DNA of 38,272 nucleotides, from positions 1 through 38,272 of the forward strand of contig DAJP01000019.1 of NCBI GenBank assembly GCA_002496355.1, written 5' to 3'. Shown here in pieces: positions 1 to 8,386 of this stretch. The position numbers were made by a program, and so were the translations under genes. This DNA comes from Euryarchaeota archaeon UBA346. Its GTDB lineage: Archaea; Thermoplasmatota; E2; DHVEG-1. The notes beneath the pieces are model-generated. The model was not told the DNA's origin, did not search any database, and saw nothing but the letters and a program-made list of their open reading frames with translations. Numbering within the stretch: position 1 is the stretch's first letter; each line of letters begins with the position of its first letter.

Positions 1-65
1 GAAAAAGAAACGATTTAATACGCAACAGCTATTTCAGGGTCAAACAATATCATTTAGGGATTCAT

Positions 66-1094
66 ATGGAGGCAATCATCCTTGCAGGAGGCTTTGGCAC
101 CAGATTACGACCGTTTACTTTTACCCGAGCAAAATCGCTTTTACCGATTCTGAATGAGCCGATGATCGCTCATTTAATCAAGACGTTACCAAAGAAGGTC
201 GATACTGTCGTTCTTGCGGTGAACTACCGAAGGGAACAAATCGAGGAGTACTTCTGCAGCCATGACTTCGGCAAGACCATCATCGTCAACGAAGAACCAG
301 AACCGTTGGGGACAGGTGGGGCAGTAAAATATGCTGAGAAGCACATCGTCGGAAATTTTTTTGTGCTCAACGCTGACATCATCTGCTCCTTGAACCTTGC
401 AGAGATGCTCCGGTTCCATGAGCACAAAAAAGCGGTCGCGACGATTTCACTATGGCCTGTGGAGAACGTCTCTGAGTTTGGCGTGGTGGACATCAGGAAA
501 GACGGGGCTATCACGAAGTTTGTTGAAAAACCAAAAGCAGAGGATGCCCCCTCTGATCTTATCAATGCCGGAGCGTACCTGCTGGAACCACAAGTGCTCA
601 ATTACATTGAATCAGACAAGCTGGTTTCCATGGAGAAACAGATTTTCCCGCAGATCATCCAGAACACCGGGCGTTTCTTCGGATATAAATTCCAGGGGCA
701 TTGGATTGATGTCGGTAGGATCAGCAGCTATCTGAGTGTCCATCGGCTTTTGCTGGAGAAGCAGAAGAAGTCGTTCATCATGGGAGCAGAATGTTCCAAT
801 GAAGGCGTATTGCGGCAGTCCTGCGCGGGAAACAAGGTGGCGGTGGGGAAGAACTCATCCATTGAATCCAGTGTTTTGTTCGATGAAGTGACCATTGGTG
901 AGAACGTCCTGTTGGATCGATGTGTGATCGGGCAAAATGTCACCATCGGTGATGGCGCTGTCCTGAGGAATGTTGCAGTTGGGGACAATGAACATATCCC
1001 GGATGGAACAACGCTGGAGAATGTCGTGGTGTGGAACCAGCCGATCCCTCAAGGGTACCCAAGCAAACAGATTGGGAATGTGATAGGGGAATAA
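66..1094 (+). CDS. NDP-sugar pyrophosphorylase (probable mannose-1-phosphate guanylyltransferase)
   Basis: Nucleotidyltransferase that would join a sugar-1-phosphate to an NTP, releasing pyrophosphate, in the cytoplasm. The N-terminal catalytic domain carries the GGFGTRLRP loop at residues 8-16, LGTGG at 81-85, the metal-site NAD at 102-104, FVEKP at 152-156, NAGAY at 167-171 and WIDVG at 213-217. From about residue 250 the protein turns into hexapeptide repeats (SVLFDEVTIGENV, CVIGQNVTIGDG), a left-handed beta-helix as in GDP-mannose pyrophosphorylases. The next gene is a phosphomannomutase-like enzyme 42 bases downstream, which supports mannose-1-phosphate as substrate and GDP-mannose as product. 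Glucose-1-phosphate is the main alternative; family sequence alone does not separate them. A TATA-like tttaata lies near base 13-19. Confidence 0.88.
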   Translation: MEAIILAGGFGTRLRPFTFTRAKSLLPILNEPMIAHLIKTLPKKVDTVVLAVNYRREQIEEYFCSHDFGKTIIVNEEPEPLGTGGAVKYAEKHIVGNFFVLNADIICSLNLAEMLRFHEHKKAVATISLWPVENVSEFGVVDIRKDGAITKFVEKPKAEDAPSDLINAGAYLLEPQVLNYIESDKLVSMEKQIFPQIIQNTGRFFGYKFQGHWIDVGRISSYLSVHRLLLEKQKKSFIMGAECSNEGVLRQSCAGNKVAVGKNSSIESSVLFDEVTIGENVLLDRCVIGQNVTIGDGAVLRNVAVGDNEHIPDGTTLENVVVWNQPIPQGYPSKQIGNVIGE

Positions 1095-1136
1095 ATTCAG
1101 AGTCTTTGGCAATCAGATTTTTATAACAGGCAGCTC

Positions 1137-2534
1137 ATGTGCTCTGTCATGAATCAACCTATTTCAAAACTCATCTTCCGTGCGTACGACATCAGAGGTT
1201 TGTATAACAAAGACATCTCCCCGGAAGTCTTATATAAAATCGGGCTCGCCGCGGGGACGTATGTGAAACACACGATGCAGGGAAAACAGATCTGCGTTGG
1301 TGGAGACATCCGTCAGTCCAGTCAAAGTCTGGTCCATGCGTTCATCGCAGGGGTCACGGCCACTGGTGTCCATATTGTTCATACGGGGACGTCATCCTTT
1401 GGCCAAACACTCTTCACCGGTGGGCAGCTCAAGGCTGATTTGATAGCGTTTGTCACCGCCAGTCACTTGCCACCAGAGTGGAACGGGATCAAGTTCTATT
1501 ACGGTGACGGTGTCGGATTCCCTGAGGAGAACCTCATGATGATCAGAGATCTGGTCCTTCAGGATTCCTTTGAGCTAGCCTCATGGGACCACATCGGTCA
1601 AGTCACCTCTGTCGATGCAAAAGATGGATATCATGATTTCTTTGTCTCCCGATTCAACTTCAAGAAAAAACTCAAGGTCGCACTCGACTGTGGTGGCGCA
1701 AGCATGACGCTTTCTGCACCAGAGATCTTCACTAGCATCGGCTTGCAGGTGGCACCCGTCTTCTGTGACCCTGACCCGAGCTTCTCGAAACGACCCTCCG
1801 ACCCGAAACCCAAGAATCTGACTACACTTGTTCAAACCGTGAAGAACAACCATTGTGATTTTGGGGTAGCATTTGATGGCGATGGGGACAGATCGGTCAT
1901 CGTTGATAACACCGGGCAGATTCTTTCAGCGGATCAAACAGGTATCATCATAGGGAAACATGGTCTGAAAAAGAACAAAGGGACCATCATTGTGAATGTC
2001 GAATGCTCCAAATCCGTCAAAGAACAACTCGAGCCAGTAGGATATCATATCAAACAGATACAGGTCGGCCACACCTTCCTCACCTTGGAGGCGAAACAAA
2101 CAAAAGCGCTTCTTGGGATAGAATCCTCCGGGCATCTCATCATCCCTGAATATTTCCTCTTCGATGATGCGCTCGTGGTCCCCCTGAAGATTGCGCAGAT
2201 TCTCGAGAATGTCAAAAGACCGCTCCATGACCTGGTAATGGAATCACCAAGTTATCCGACGAGAAAAGAAGAAATCGAATGCGCTGACGGCATCAAATTC
2301 GACGTCATCAGACGACTCAAACAGGAGCTCTCAAAGGAATATGATCAGGTGAACACCATGGATGGCATACGAGTAGATTTCAAGGAGGGGTGGGTGCTGA
2401 TACGCGCCTCAAACACCAGCCCGATCATCCGATTGACCGCAGAGGCAGACACCACAGAGATCCTCCAAGAGCTATCCACCCGGTTTATGAAAAAGACACA
2501 GGAAATGATCCAACAGAAAAAGACAACGCCATAG
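1137..2534 (+). CDS. Phosphomannomutase/phosphoglucomutase family protein
   Basis: Alpha-D-phosphohexomutase, 465 aa, the normal family length. It would interconvert mannose-6-phosphate and mannose-1-phosphate, feeding the pyrophosphorylase just upstream. The N-terminal FRAYDIRG motif is at residues 14-21, the phosphoserine loop is TASHLPPEWNG with Ser109, the metal-binding DGDGDR is at 247-252, and the C-terminal phosphate-binding loop reads RASNTSP. The phosphoserine loop is odd: TASHLPP replaces the usual TASHNP. The start may be Met1 (1137) or Met5 (1149); neither has a good ribosome site. Substrate (mannose versus glucose) is inferred from neighbours. The glmM-like gene follows after 15 bases, so the two are surely cotranscribed. 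Confidence 0.88.
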   Translation: MCSVMNQPISKLIFRAYDIRGLYNKDISPEVLYKIGLAAGTYVKHTMQGKQICVGGDIRQSSQSLVHAFIAGVTATGVHIVHTGTSSFGQTLFTGGQLKADLIAFVTASHLPPEWNGIKFYYGDGVGFPEENLMMIRDLVLQDSFELASWDHIGQVTSVDAKDGYHDFFVSRFNFKKKLKVALDCGGASMTLSAPEIFTSIGLQVAPVFCDPDPSFSKRPSDPKPKNLTTLVQTVKNNHCDFGVAFDGDGDRSVIVDNTGQILSADQTGIIIGKHGLKKNKGTIIVNVECSKSVKEQLEPVGYHIKQIQVGHTFLTLEAKQTKALLGIESSGHLIIPEYFLFDDALVVPLKIAQILENVKRPLHDLVMESPSYPTRKEEIECADGIKFDVIRRLKQELSKEYDQVNTMDGIRVDFKEGWVLIRASNTSPIIRLTAEADTTEILQELSTRFMKKTQEMIQQKKTTP

Positions 2535-2549
2535 AGGAGGAACCATACG

Positions 2550-3932
2550 ATGACACGGCTTTTTGGCACTAATGGCATTAGAGGCATCGTCAACCAGGAT
2601 ATGAACAGCACACTTGCCTTGGAAATTGGTCAAGCATTTGGGACGTATTTGAAGAGAACAACCCCTCGACCGACCTGTGCCATCGGAACCGATGCAAGAC
2701 TTTCTAACCATATGCTGAAATCTGCAATCACCGCAGGGTTTCTCTCAACAGGATGTGATGTGGTCGACGTCGGATTGGTCCCAACACCGACCCTGCAATA
2801 CACGGTCAAAGAAAAACACTTCAACGCTGGCATCATCATCACCGCCTCTCACAACCCACCTCAGTTTAACGGCATCAAAGGAACAGCACAGGATGGAGCA
2901 GAGCTGACAAAGGATGTTGAGGAGACAATTGAACAGATCTTTTTTTCGAAGCATTTTGCTCTCTCAGATTGGAACGAGGTCGGAAGCTTTTCAACATGGA
3001 ATGATGCAAAAGAGCTCTACATCAAAGGAGTCCTCTCCTGTATCGATGTCACTTCTATTAAAAAACAACGGTTCCATGTCGTCCTTGACTGTGGAAACGG
3101 TGCTGGAAGTCTTGTCGCTCCTACCCTGTTAAAAAAACTCGGATGCATGGTGACCGAGTTGAACTGTGAACTGGATGGTACGTTTCCTGGGCGTCACTCA
3201 GAGCCGATCCCGGAGAATCTCACATCGCTTATGAAAAAAGTCTCAGAAACCCATGCATCCTTCGGAATCGGTCTTGACGGGGATGCGGACAGGGCGATCT
3301 TCGTTGATGAGAATGGATCCTATATCTGGGGTGATAAATCACTCTCCCTCGTCGGAAAATACATCACCAAGAAAACCAACGGTGGGATCACCGTCACACC
3401 CGTGACAACCTCGACGTGTTTTGAAGATGTCATCCTTCAGAACAATGGGACGGTCATCTATACAAAGGTCGGCTCTCCTATCGTTGCTGATACGATGAAA
3501 AAGAACCATGCGGTGTTCGGAGGAGAGGAGAACGGTGGGCTCATCTTTCCCCAGTTCCAGTACTGTCGTGATTCTGCGATGTCCCTTGCGACACTCCTTG
3601 AGATACTGGCGACAGAACAAAGACCATTGTCTGAACTGATAGCGCAGATTCCTTCCTATGAGATGTTCAAAACAAAAATAGTATGTCCCAATGAGAAAAA
3701 AGAACCTGTCATGAATCGATTGGTTGAAGAAATGAAGAACCATCACGAGATTACCCGTATCGATAGAACCGACGGATTAAAATTATTCACGAAGGAGGGA
3801 TGGGTCCTGATGCGTCCATCAGGGACAGAACCGATATTCAGGGTCTATGTCGAAGCAAAAGTAAAACAGCAGGTAGAACAGCTAGGGACGTACTACAAAA
3901 AACTTGTCGAATCTTTCATGCAACATGCATAG
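2550..3932 (+). CDS. glmM: Phosphoglucosamine mutase-like phosphohexomutase
   Basis: Second alpha-D-phosphohexomutase of the cluster, 460 aa. It begins with the GlmM-type RLFGTNGIRG and has a canonical TASHNPPQFNG phosphoserine loop (Ser100), DGDADR at 243-248 and the closing phosphate loop RPSGTEPIFRVYVEA. This is the pattern of archaeal phosphoglucosamine mutases, which make glucosamine-1-phosphate for UDP-GlcNAc; phosphoglucomutase activity is possible because archaeal members are often bifunctional. A clear gaggagg ribosome site sits at about 2533-2539, directly after the stop of the preceding mutase, so translation follows from the same message. It is paralogous to that gene but clearly diverged. 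Confidence 0.85.
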   Translation: MTRLFGTNGIRGIVNQDMNSTLALEIGQAFGTYLKRTTPRPTCAIGTDARLSNHMLKSAITAGFLSTGCDVVDVGLVPTPTLQYTVKEKHFNAGIIITASHNPPQFNGIKGTAQDGAELTKDVEETIEQIFFSKHFALSDWNEVGSFSTWNDAKELYIKGVLSCIDVTSIKKQRFHVVLDCGNGAGSLVAPTLLKKLGCMVTELNCELDGTFPGRHSEPIPENLTSLMKKVSETHASFGIGLDGDADRAIFVDENGSYIWGDKSLSLVGKYITKKTNGGITVTPVTTSTCFEDVILQNNGTVIYTKVGSPIVADTMKKNHAVFGGEENGGLIFPQFQYCRDSAMSLATLLEILATEQRPLSELIAQIPSYEMFKTKIVCPNEKKEPVMNRLVEEMKNHHEITRIDRTDGLKLFTKEGWVLMRPSGTEPIFRVYVEAKVKQQVEQLGTYYKKLVESFMQHA

Positions 3933-3983
3933 CAAACCATTTTTGTTGAATATAGAAGCGCGTCTCCTGTCATCTAGGTAAAA

Positions 3984-3993
3984 CTTATAAATA
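3984..3993 (+). promoter_or_regulatory. TATA box for EF-1alpha
   Basis: cttataaata is a near-consensus archaeal TATA element in the 153-base gap before EF-1alpha. It predicts a start near 4012-4017 and a leader of about 70 bases that ends in the ribosome site tggaggt at 4073-4079. A second, weaker candidate (agataaata) lies near 4043-4051 and would give a short leader. I cannot tell which dominates. Confidence 0.6.
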
Positions 3994-4085
3994 AGAAGCC
4001 TATACGCTATCAAACCTTCGAAGTAAAGAAAGGAATAGGAAAAGATAAATACTGAATTGAAATGTAGACTCATGGAGGTAAAATT

Positions 4086-5369
4086 ATGGCTGAAAAACCA
4101 CACCTAAATTTAGTAATTATTGGTCACGTCGATCATGGCAAGTCCACACTCGTCGGAAGAATCTTACTGGATACCGGACAGTTCCCAGCACACATGGTTG
4201 AGAAATTCAGAGAAGAAGCAAAGGCAAAAGGAAAAGAAAGTTTTGCTCTCGCATGGATTTTCGATCAGTTGAAAGAGGAACGAGAACGAGGAGTCACTAT
4301 TGATGTCGCTCACAAGCGATTTGATACGGATAAGTATTACATTACTATTATTGATGCACCTGGTCACCGAGATTTCGTTAAAAACATGATTACCGGTACG
4401 TCTCAGGCTGATGCAGCTATCCTTGTCGTTGCTGCTCAACATGGTGTCATGGCACAGACAAAGGAGCACATGTTCCTTGCTCGAACACTGGGTGTCAAAC
4501 AGCTGATTGTTGCGATTAACCAGATAGATGCGACCACACCACCATACGACAAAGCCCGTTATGAAGCGGTCAAAGCTGACGTCCATGCATTAGCAAAAAG
4601 TGTCGGTTACAAAGATGAACAACTCCAATTCCTGCCTGTCTCTGCATTCGAGGGAGACAACATTAAGGATAAAAAAGCAATCACCTGGTGGACTGGCGAT
4701 ACGATTCTGAAAGCGATTGACAAATTTGTCCTTCCAGAAAAACCAGTGAACCTACCCCTCCGATGGCCAATTCAGGACGTCTACACGATTAAGGGTGTCG
4801 GGACTGTCCCTGTCGGAAAGGTTGAGTGCGGTATTATGAAACCTGGGATGAGCCTGATGTTCAAACCAAGCATGAAACCTGGTGGAGTCGTTGGTGAAGT
4901 AAAGACCATTGAGATGCACCATGAGATGATTAATGAGGCAATGCCTGGGGACAACATCGGTGTCAACGTCCGCGGTGTCAACAAAGGAGATATCAAAAGA
5001 GGAGATGTCGCTGGACCAACAAACGACCCACCGACTGTCGCAAAATCATTTATCGCGCAGATCATGGTTCTGAACCACCCGTCCGTCATCACAAAAGGAT
5101 ACACGCCTGTCTTCCACTGTTACACCGCACAAGTCGCATGCAGATTTGAAGAGATTCAGAAGAAACTTGATCCGAAAACCGGGCAAGTCAAAGAAGAGAA
5201 CCCTGATTTCATCAAAACAGGTGACGCCGCGATCGTCAAGATCGTCCCCACCCGTCCGATGGTTATCGAGTCATCGAAGAAGATCCCGCAGCTTGGGAGA
5301 TTCGCCATCCGAGATATGGGGCAGACCGTCGCAGCAGGTGTCTGTTTAGAAGTCGAGGCGGTAAAGTAA
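4086..5369 (+). CDS. tuf: Translation elongation factor 1-alpha (EF-Tu/eEF1A family)
   Basis: GTPase that delivers aminoacyl-tRNA to the ribosomal A site. 427 aa, typical for archaea. The GTPase motifs are GHVDHGKST (G1, residues 13-21), DAPGH (G3) and a SAFEGDN G5 region. The guanine-specificity motif reads N145-Q-I-D148 (bases 4518-4529), where EF-1alpha proteins nearly always have NKxD. The two beta-barrel domains follow in normal order and the protein ends [15 protein letters not shown]. There is a strong ribosome site tggaggt six bases before the ATG. S10 and then tRNA-Ser follow, an order seen in several euryarchaea. Identification is essentially certain. Confidence 0.98.
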   Translation: MAEKPHLNLVIIGHVDHGKSTLVGRILLDTGQFPAHMVEKFREEAKAKGKESFALAWIFDQLKEERERGVTIDVAHKRFDTDKYYITIIDAPGHRDFVKNMITGTSQADAAILVVAAQHGVMAQTKEHMFLARTLGVKQLIVAINQIDATTPPYDKARYEAVKADVHALAKSVGYKDEQLQFLPVSAFEGDNIKDKKAITWWTGDTILKAIDKFVLPEKPVNLPLRWPIQDVYTIKGVGTVPVGKVECGIMKPGMSLMFKPSMKPGGVVGEVKTIEMHHEMINEAMPGDNIGVNVRGVNKGDIKRGDVAGPTNDPPTVAKSFIAQIMVLNHPSVITKGYTPVFHCYTAQVACRFEEIQKKLDPKTGQVKEENPDFIKTGDAAIVKIVPTRPMVIESSKKIPQLGRFAIRDMGQTVAAGVCLEVEAVK

Positions 5370-5398
5370 TTTTCCTCCTCTCTTCTTTTTGTTATTTT
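5370..5398 (+). terminator. Pyrimidine/T-rich tract after EF-1alpha
   Basis: The stretch after the EF-1alpha stop is almost pure pyrimidine with T4-T5 runs and no stem. Archaeal RNA polymerase stops at such T-rich tracts, so this may give partial termination between EF-1alpha and S10, raising EF-1alpha over S10. Inferred only from base content. Confidence 0.35.
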
Positions 5399-5415
5399 AA
5401 AGGGGGCAACCGAAT

Positions 5416-5730
5416 ATGCCAGCACAGAAAGCACGAATTTCATTGACCAGCACGGAATCAACAAAGCTTGAGGAAGTGTGTATGCAAATTAAGATGATCG
5501 CAGAAAAGACCGGTGTCGCGTTGCGAGGACCGGTGCCGATGCCAACGAAACGGTTGCGGGTTCCCTGCCGGAAATCACCTGATGGTGAGGGTACGGAGAC
5601 CATTGACCATTGGGAGATGCGTATTCATAAAAGACTCATTGATCTGGATGCAAGCGACCGTGCATTGCGGCAGCTGATGAGGATCCAGGTCCCTGATGGT
5701 GTTCATATCGAAATTGTTCTGAAATCATAG
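5416..5730 (+). CDS. rpsJ: Small subunit ribosomal protein S10
   Basis: Component of the 30S subunit head (universal uS10 family). 104 aa, the normal archaeal length, beginning [12 protein letters not shown] and containing the [21 protein letters not shown] stretch shared with archaeal/eukaryotic uS10 and the C-terminal [11 protein letters not shown]. The ribosome site is aggggg at 5401-5406, nine bases before the ATG. It lies 46 bases after EF-1alpha in the same orientation, a conserved archaeal pairing. Confidence 0.97.
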   Translation: MPAQKARISLTSTESTKLEEVCMQIKMIAEKTGVALRGPVPMPTKRLRVPCRKSPDGEGTETIDHWEMRIHKRLIDLDASDRALRQLMRIQVPDGVHIEIVLKS

Positions 5731-5750
5731 AACAACTCTTTTTTATAAGA

Positions 5751-5760
5751 ATATCTTATA
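5751..5760 (+). promoter_or_regulatory. TATA box for the tRNA-Ser gene
   Basis: atatcttata, with a second tttataa just upstream at 5743-5747, stands about 26 bases before the first base of tRNA-Ser. That is the spacing expected for an archaeal RNA polymerase promoter starting at or just before the tRNA 5' end. Confidence 0.5.
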
Positions 5761-5782
5761 CCATTGCAGTAGTGAGAACACT

Positions 5783-5870
5783 GCTGAGGTAGCAAAGCTC
5801 GGTCCACCGCGCCGGCCTTGAGAGCCGGTTCTCCGCAAGGGGAGCGGGAGTTCGAATCTCCCCCTCAGCG
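5783..5870 (+). tRNA. tRNA-Ser(UGA)
   Basis: 88 bases with a class II long variable arm. Acceptor strands GCTGAGG (5783-5789) and CCTCAGC (5863-5869) pair perfectly, with discriminator G5870 and no encoded CCA. The anticodon arm is CCGGC, loop CTTGAGA, GCCGG, giving anticodon TGA at 5819-5821. The variable arm is the ttctccgcaaggggag hairpin and the T loop is GTTCGAATC. Serine identity is supported by the anticodon and by the long variable arm. It follows S10, as in other euryarchaea. Confidence 0.97.
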
Positions 5871-5881
5871 CTACTCTCTTT

Positions 5882-5956
5882 GGGCGTGTGGCCTAGCCTG
5901 GATAAGGCACCGGCCTTCTAAGTCGGTAATCGCGGGTTCGAATCCCGCCACGTCCG
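5882..5956 (+). tRNA. tRNA-Arg(UCU)
   Basis: 75 bases, cloverleaf complete. Acceptor GGGCGTG (5882-5888) pairs with CACGTCC (5949-5955) with one G-U pair; the discriminator is G5956 and no CCA is encoded. The anticodon stem CCGGC/GTCGG encloses loop CTTCTAA, anticodon TCT at 5917-5919. T arm is CGCGGGTTCGAATCCCGCC. No intron is apparent. Eleven bases separate it from tRNA-Ser, so both likely come from one transcript; a T-rich tract at about 5961-5975 could end it. Confidence 0.97.
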
Positions 5957-6030
5957 TTCGATTTCAATTTTTTCAACAAAGAGGTTTTCTCTCCTATAAC
6001 TTCAAATATTTAAAAATACTTTAAGACCAT

Positions 6031-6324
6031 ATGAAAATAGATTGGAAACTGCTCTCATATGCGATGTTCATTTCAGTGATTATCATCTGGGTTTGTGCAT
6101 CGATTGTATCAGTTTTTTTCATCCAACCGTTGCTTGATATGTTGAGGAATCTCCCTATAATTTTATCAGGTAATGCCTCGTGTACTTTTACGGGATCAAA
6201 ACTACCAAATATTCCCCTGTGGATTCTTTTGGTCATTTCATTATTGCTCTGGAGTGTTCTGACAGGGTTGTCATACGTCATCATGAAAGCTTTGAAAAAA
6301 ACGAAAACAGAGAGAACACCATAA
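6031..6324 (+). CDS. Small two-TM membrane protein, unknown function
   Basis: 97 aa. Hydrophobic spans at about residues 8-31 and 61-85 flank a roughly 30-residue loop with one cysteine (NASCTFTG); the C-terminus is strongly basic (KALKKTKTERT), so both ends probably face the cytoplasm. I do not recognise the family. An A/T-rich TATA-like atatttaaaaata at 6006-6018 lies close to the expected leaderless distance from the ATG. No operon partner: the next gene is convergent. Confidence 0.6.
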   Translation: MKIDWKLLSYAMFISVIIIWVCASIVSVFFIQPLLDMLRNLPIILSGNASCTFTGSKLPNIPLWILLVISLLLWSVLTGLSYVIMKALKKTKTERTP

Positions 6325-6378
6325 ATTAATGATTTCTTCAGGAAATGTCCTCAATAAAGCATGAGTTCTTCCTTAGTC

Positions 6379-8265
6379 TCAGAGTATTTTCCAGACCTTT
6401 ATCTGATTGCTTGTGGTATTGACCGCGTCGTAATACCCGATGATCTTTATCGTATGACTGAAGAAAGAAAGTTTGTTCCAAGTCCAAATATATGGTGCTT
6501 CAGTGTCAGTGAATTGTAGTGTATTATCTTTGTAAAACTCGATCTTTTGAACGACTCCAGAGACACCATTGACCTGTGCTTCCACATCTATTTTCCCGAT
6601 GATGAGTGAGAAAGGAAACGCGCCTTTGTCTGTGCCGAAGAGATAGAGGTGTTTTTCTTGAGGGTTCAGAAACACGACACCAGGTCGGACGAACTCTTCT
6701 CCAAAGGTGGTGTAATCAATTCCATTTCCGGTGGGACCTGAGTATCGATTTGAGGAAAAGATATCTACTGATCGGTCCCAGTGCTCATGGACCCCCAGGC
6801 TTGTGGACAGATAGATACCATCATGTTCAGGGTCATAGACATCTGTTGCTGGGTCTGCTGCCTGATGAAGATAGTTCTGTGCTCCTTCTATCGGATTGGT
6901 TCCTTCTGTGAGCAGGAAATCATACATCACGGAATCAATGGCAACCGGGTCTTGTGAGAAGAAAAAACTGTTTGTCCAATCATCGTTGAACGGGTACATC
7001 AGGAACGGTGCGATGGTCCGGTGGTCCACCTTGGTGGCAAAAGTCCCATCACCGAGATACAGGAGTGTTTTTCCTCCGAGATGTTCATAGGTGAAGAGAT
7101 CCACCTGTGGTGCAGGGTTTCCCATCGTCAGCCCAGAGATATGATACGAGTGGATGTCAGAGACAGGTTCGATGAACGATCCGAAAAAGTTCTTTCCAGA
7201 CAGGGTTACCCCCGTGCTGATCGGATGTCGTTTGAGTATCGGCATGTTGATGAGGTATTTCGCTTCGACGACACAGGTGGGGAGTGTTCGGACGGTGCCA
7301 TCAGAGAAATACATGTGCGTTGAGCTTGGAATCACCTGCTCCCGGCCCGTTGCTCCACCCAGCGAGTCGACATAGTGGATCTGTGCGAACTCTTCAACGA
7401 GTGGATCGGCAGGGTAGCTCTCATAATAGATCCGGTTGTAGAGACAATCCAGGATGGGCCGTGAGGCATCAAACACCGTGATGTCCTGCTGGGGTACACC
7501 GACGACGTTCACAAGTTGACGTAACAAGGTTTTGACTACATAGGGGCTTGCGTCTCGATCGTTATCCTCTTTTGGATACGGATCACCAACGCCACCCAGT
7601 GCATTATTCAAATTCATTTTGATCGCGATTTTTTCACCGGGTTGATACCCGATGTTACCATTCCCATGGGCCTCATTGAAATAGGTAAAAATCGTATCCC
7701 ATGCATCAGCATCTGTTGAAGCTCCAGTGAACCCTTGGATGCCAGTAGAGAACATCTGGTCGAGGACGTCTTGGTTGTTATTCTGCTGTTCCCACCAGTA
7801 CCCTGTCAAGTCTTTCTCTGTTGCATTTGGGTTCCATACCCAGACGACCCTGCCCGGGGAAACCCCGGTTCCAACTCCCATGGGTTCTTTGGGGATAGGA
7901 TCCCATGATACTGCGGCTGGTTGTTGCTCTGTTTGGAAATAATTCGTGGCAAACACGGCACCGGTGATCGTGAATAAAACAACAAAACCGGCTAAGACGG
8001 TCGGGAGTGTCTTAGCGAATTTTGTCTTCGCACTCCGCAACCATACTGTAAGACCTGTAAAAAGGATGCTCCAAAATGCGATATATCCAAGAGACATGGA
8101 CATGGCGACCTGCTGGCAAGGGTATTGTGCTCGTTGTGGTTTTGGTACTACCCTGACGAGAAACCAGATAATAGCAATAATTCCAGCGATATGGAACCAA
8201 ATGCCTTTCCACCCGGTCATCCGTTCCCAAATTCGTGTCTTCTTTTGATGAACATGATTCTTCAT
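6379..8265 (-). CDS. Membrane-anchored DUF362 protein with C-terminal Ig-like domain
   Basis: 628 aa. Three membrane segments lie in the N-terminal 110 residues (about 23-41, 52-74 and 86-108). Then comes a large, probably extracytoplasmic domain that resembles DUF362: GEKIAIKMNLNNA, SPYVVKTLLRQLV, DITVFDASRPI, and a later region on LINMPILKRHP with KNFFGS. The last ~80 residues (IDVEAQVNGVSGVVQKIEFYK ... HTIKIIGYYDA) look like a bacterial-type Ig fold as on archaeal surface proteins. DUF362 proteins are poorly characterised and sometimes associated with iron-sulfur proteins; I see no cysteine cluster here. The start is supported by an aggggat ribosome site and a ctataaaaag TATA near 8299-8308 on this strand. 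Confidence 0.7.
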   Translation of the reverse strand: MKNHVHQKKTRIWERMTGWKGIWFHIAGIIAIIWFLVRVVPKPQRAQYPCQQVAMSMSLGYIAFWSILFTGLTVWLRSAKTKFAKTLPTVLAGFVVLFTITGAVFATNYFQTEQQPAAVSWDPIPKEPMGVGTGVSPGRVVWVWNPNATEKDLTGYWWEQQNNNQDVLDQMFSTGIQGFTGASTDADAWDTIFTYFNEAHGNGNIGYQPGEKIAIKMNLNNALGGVGDPYPKEDNDRDASPYVVKTLLRQLVNVVGVPQQDITVFDASRPILDCLYNRIYYESYPADPLVEEFAQIHYVDSLGGATGREQVIPSSTHMYFSDGTVRTLPTCVVEAKYLINMPILKRHPISTGVTLSGKNFFGSFIEPVSDIHSYHISGLTMGNPAPQVDLFTYEHLGGKTLLYLGDGTFATKVDHRTIAPFLMYPFNDDWTNSFFFSQDPVAIDSVMYDFLLTEGTNPIEGAQNYLHQAADPATDVYDPEHDGIYLSTSLGVHEHWDRSVDIFSSNRYSGPTGNGIDYTTFGEEFVRPGVVFLNPQEKHLYLFGTDKGAFPFSLIIGKIDVEAQVNGVSGVVQKIEFYKDNTLQFTDTEAPYIWTWNKLSFFSHTIKIIGYYDAVNTTSNQIKVWKIL

Positions 8266-8386
8266 GAGATATCCCCTAATAAAACAGTAGCTGGTAGCCT
8301 ATAAAAAGTTTTGCTCCCTGTTCAGAATCCTGACGTTTTTTTGTAAGTGAGGAATTCTTGGATAATCTCAAATCACTGATTCACTA

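Noticed and set aside
8331..8352. Near-palindrome tcagaatcctga followed by a T7 run, considered as a terminator.
   Set aside because: No gene ends upstream of it on the plus strand, and on the minus strand the T run would precede the stem. It probably has no such role.
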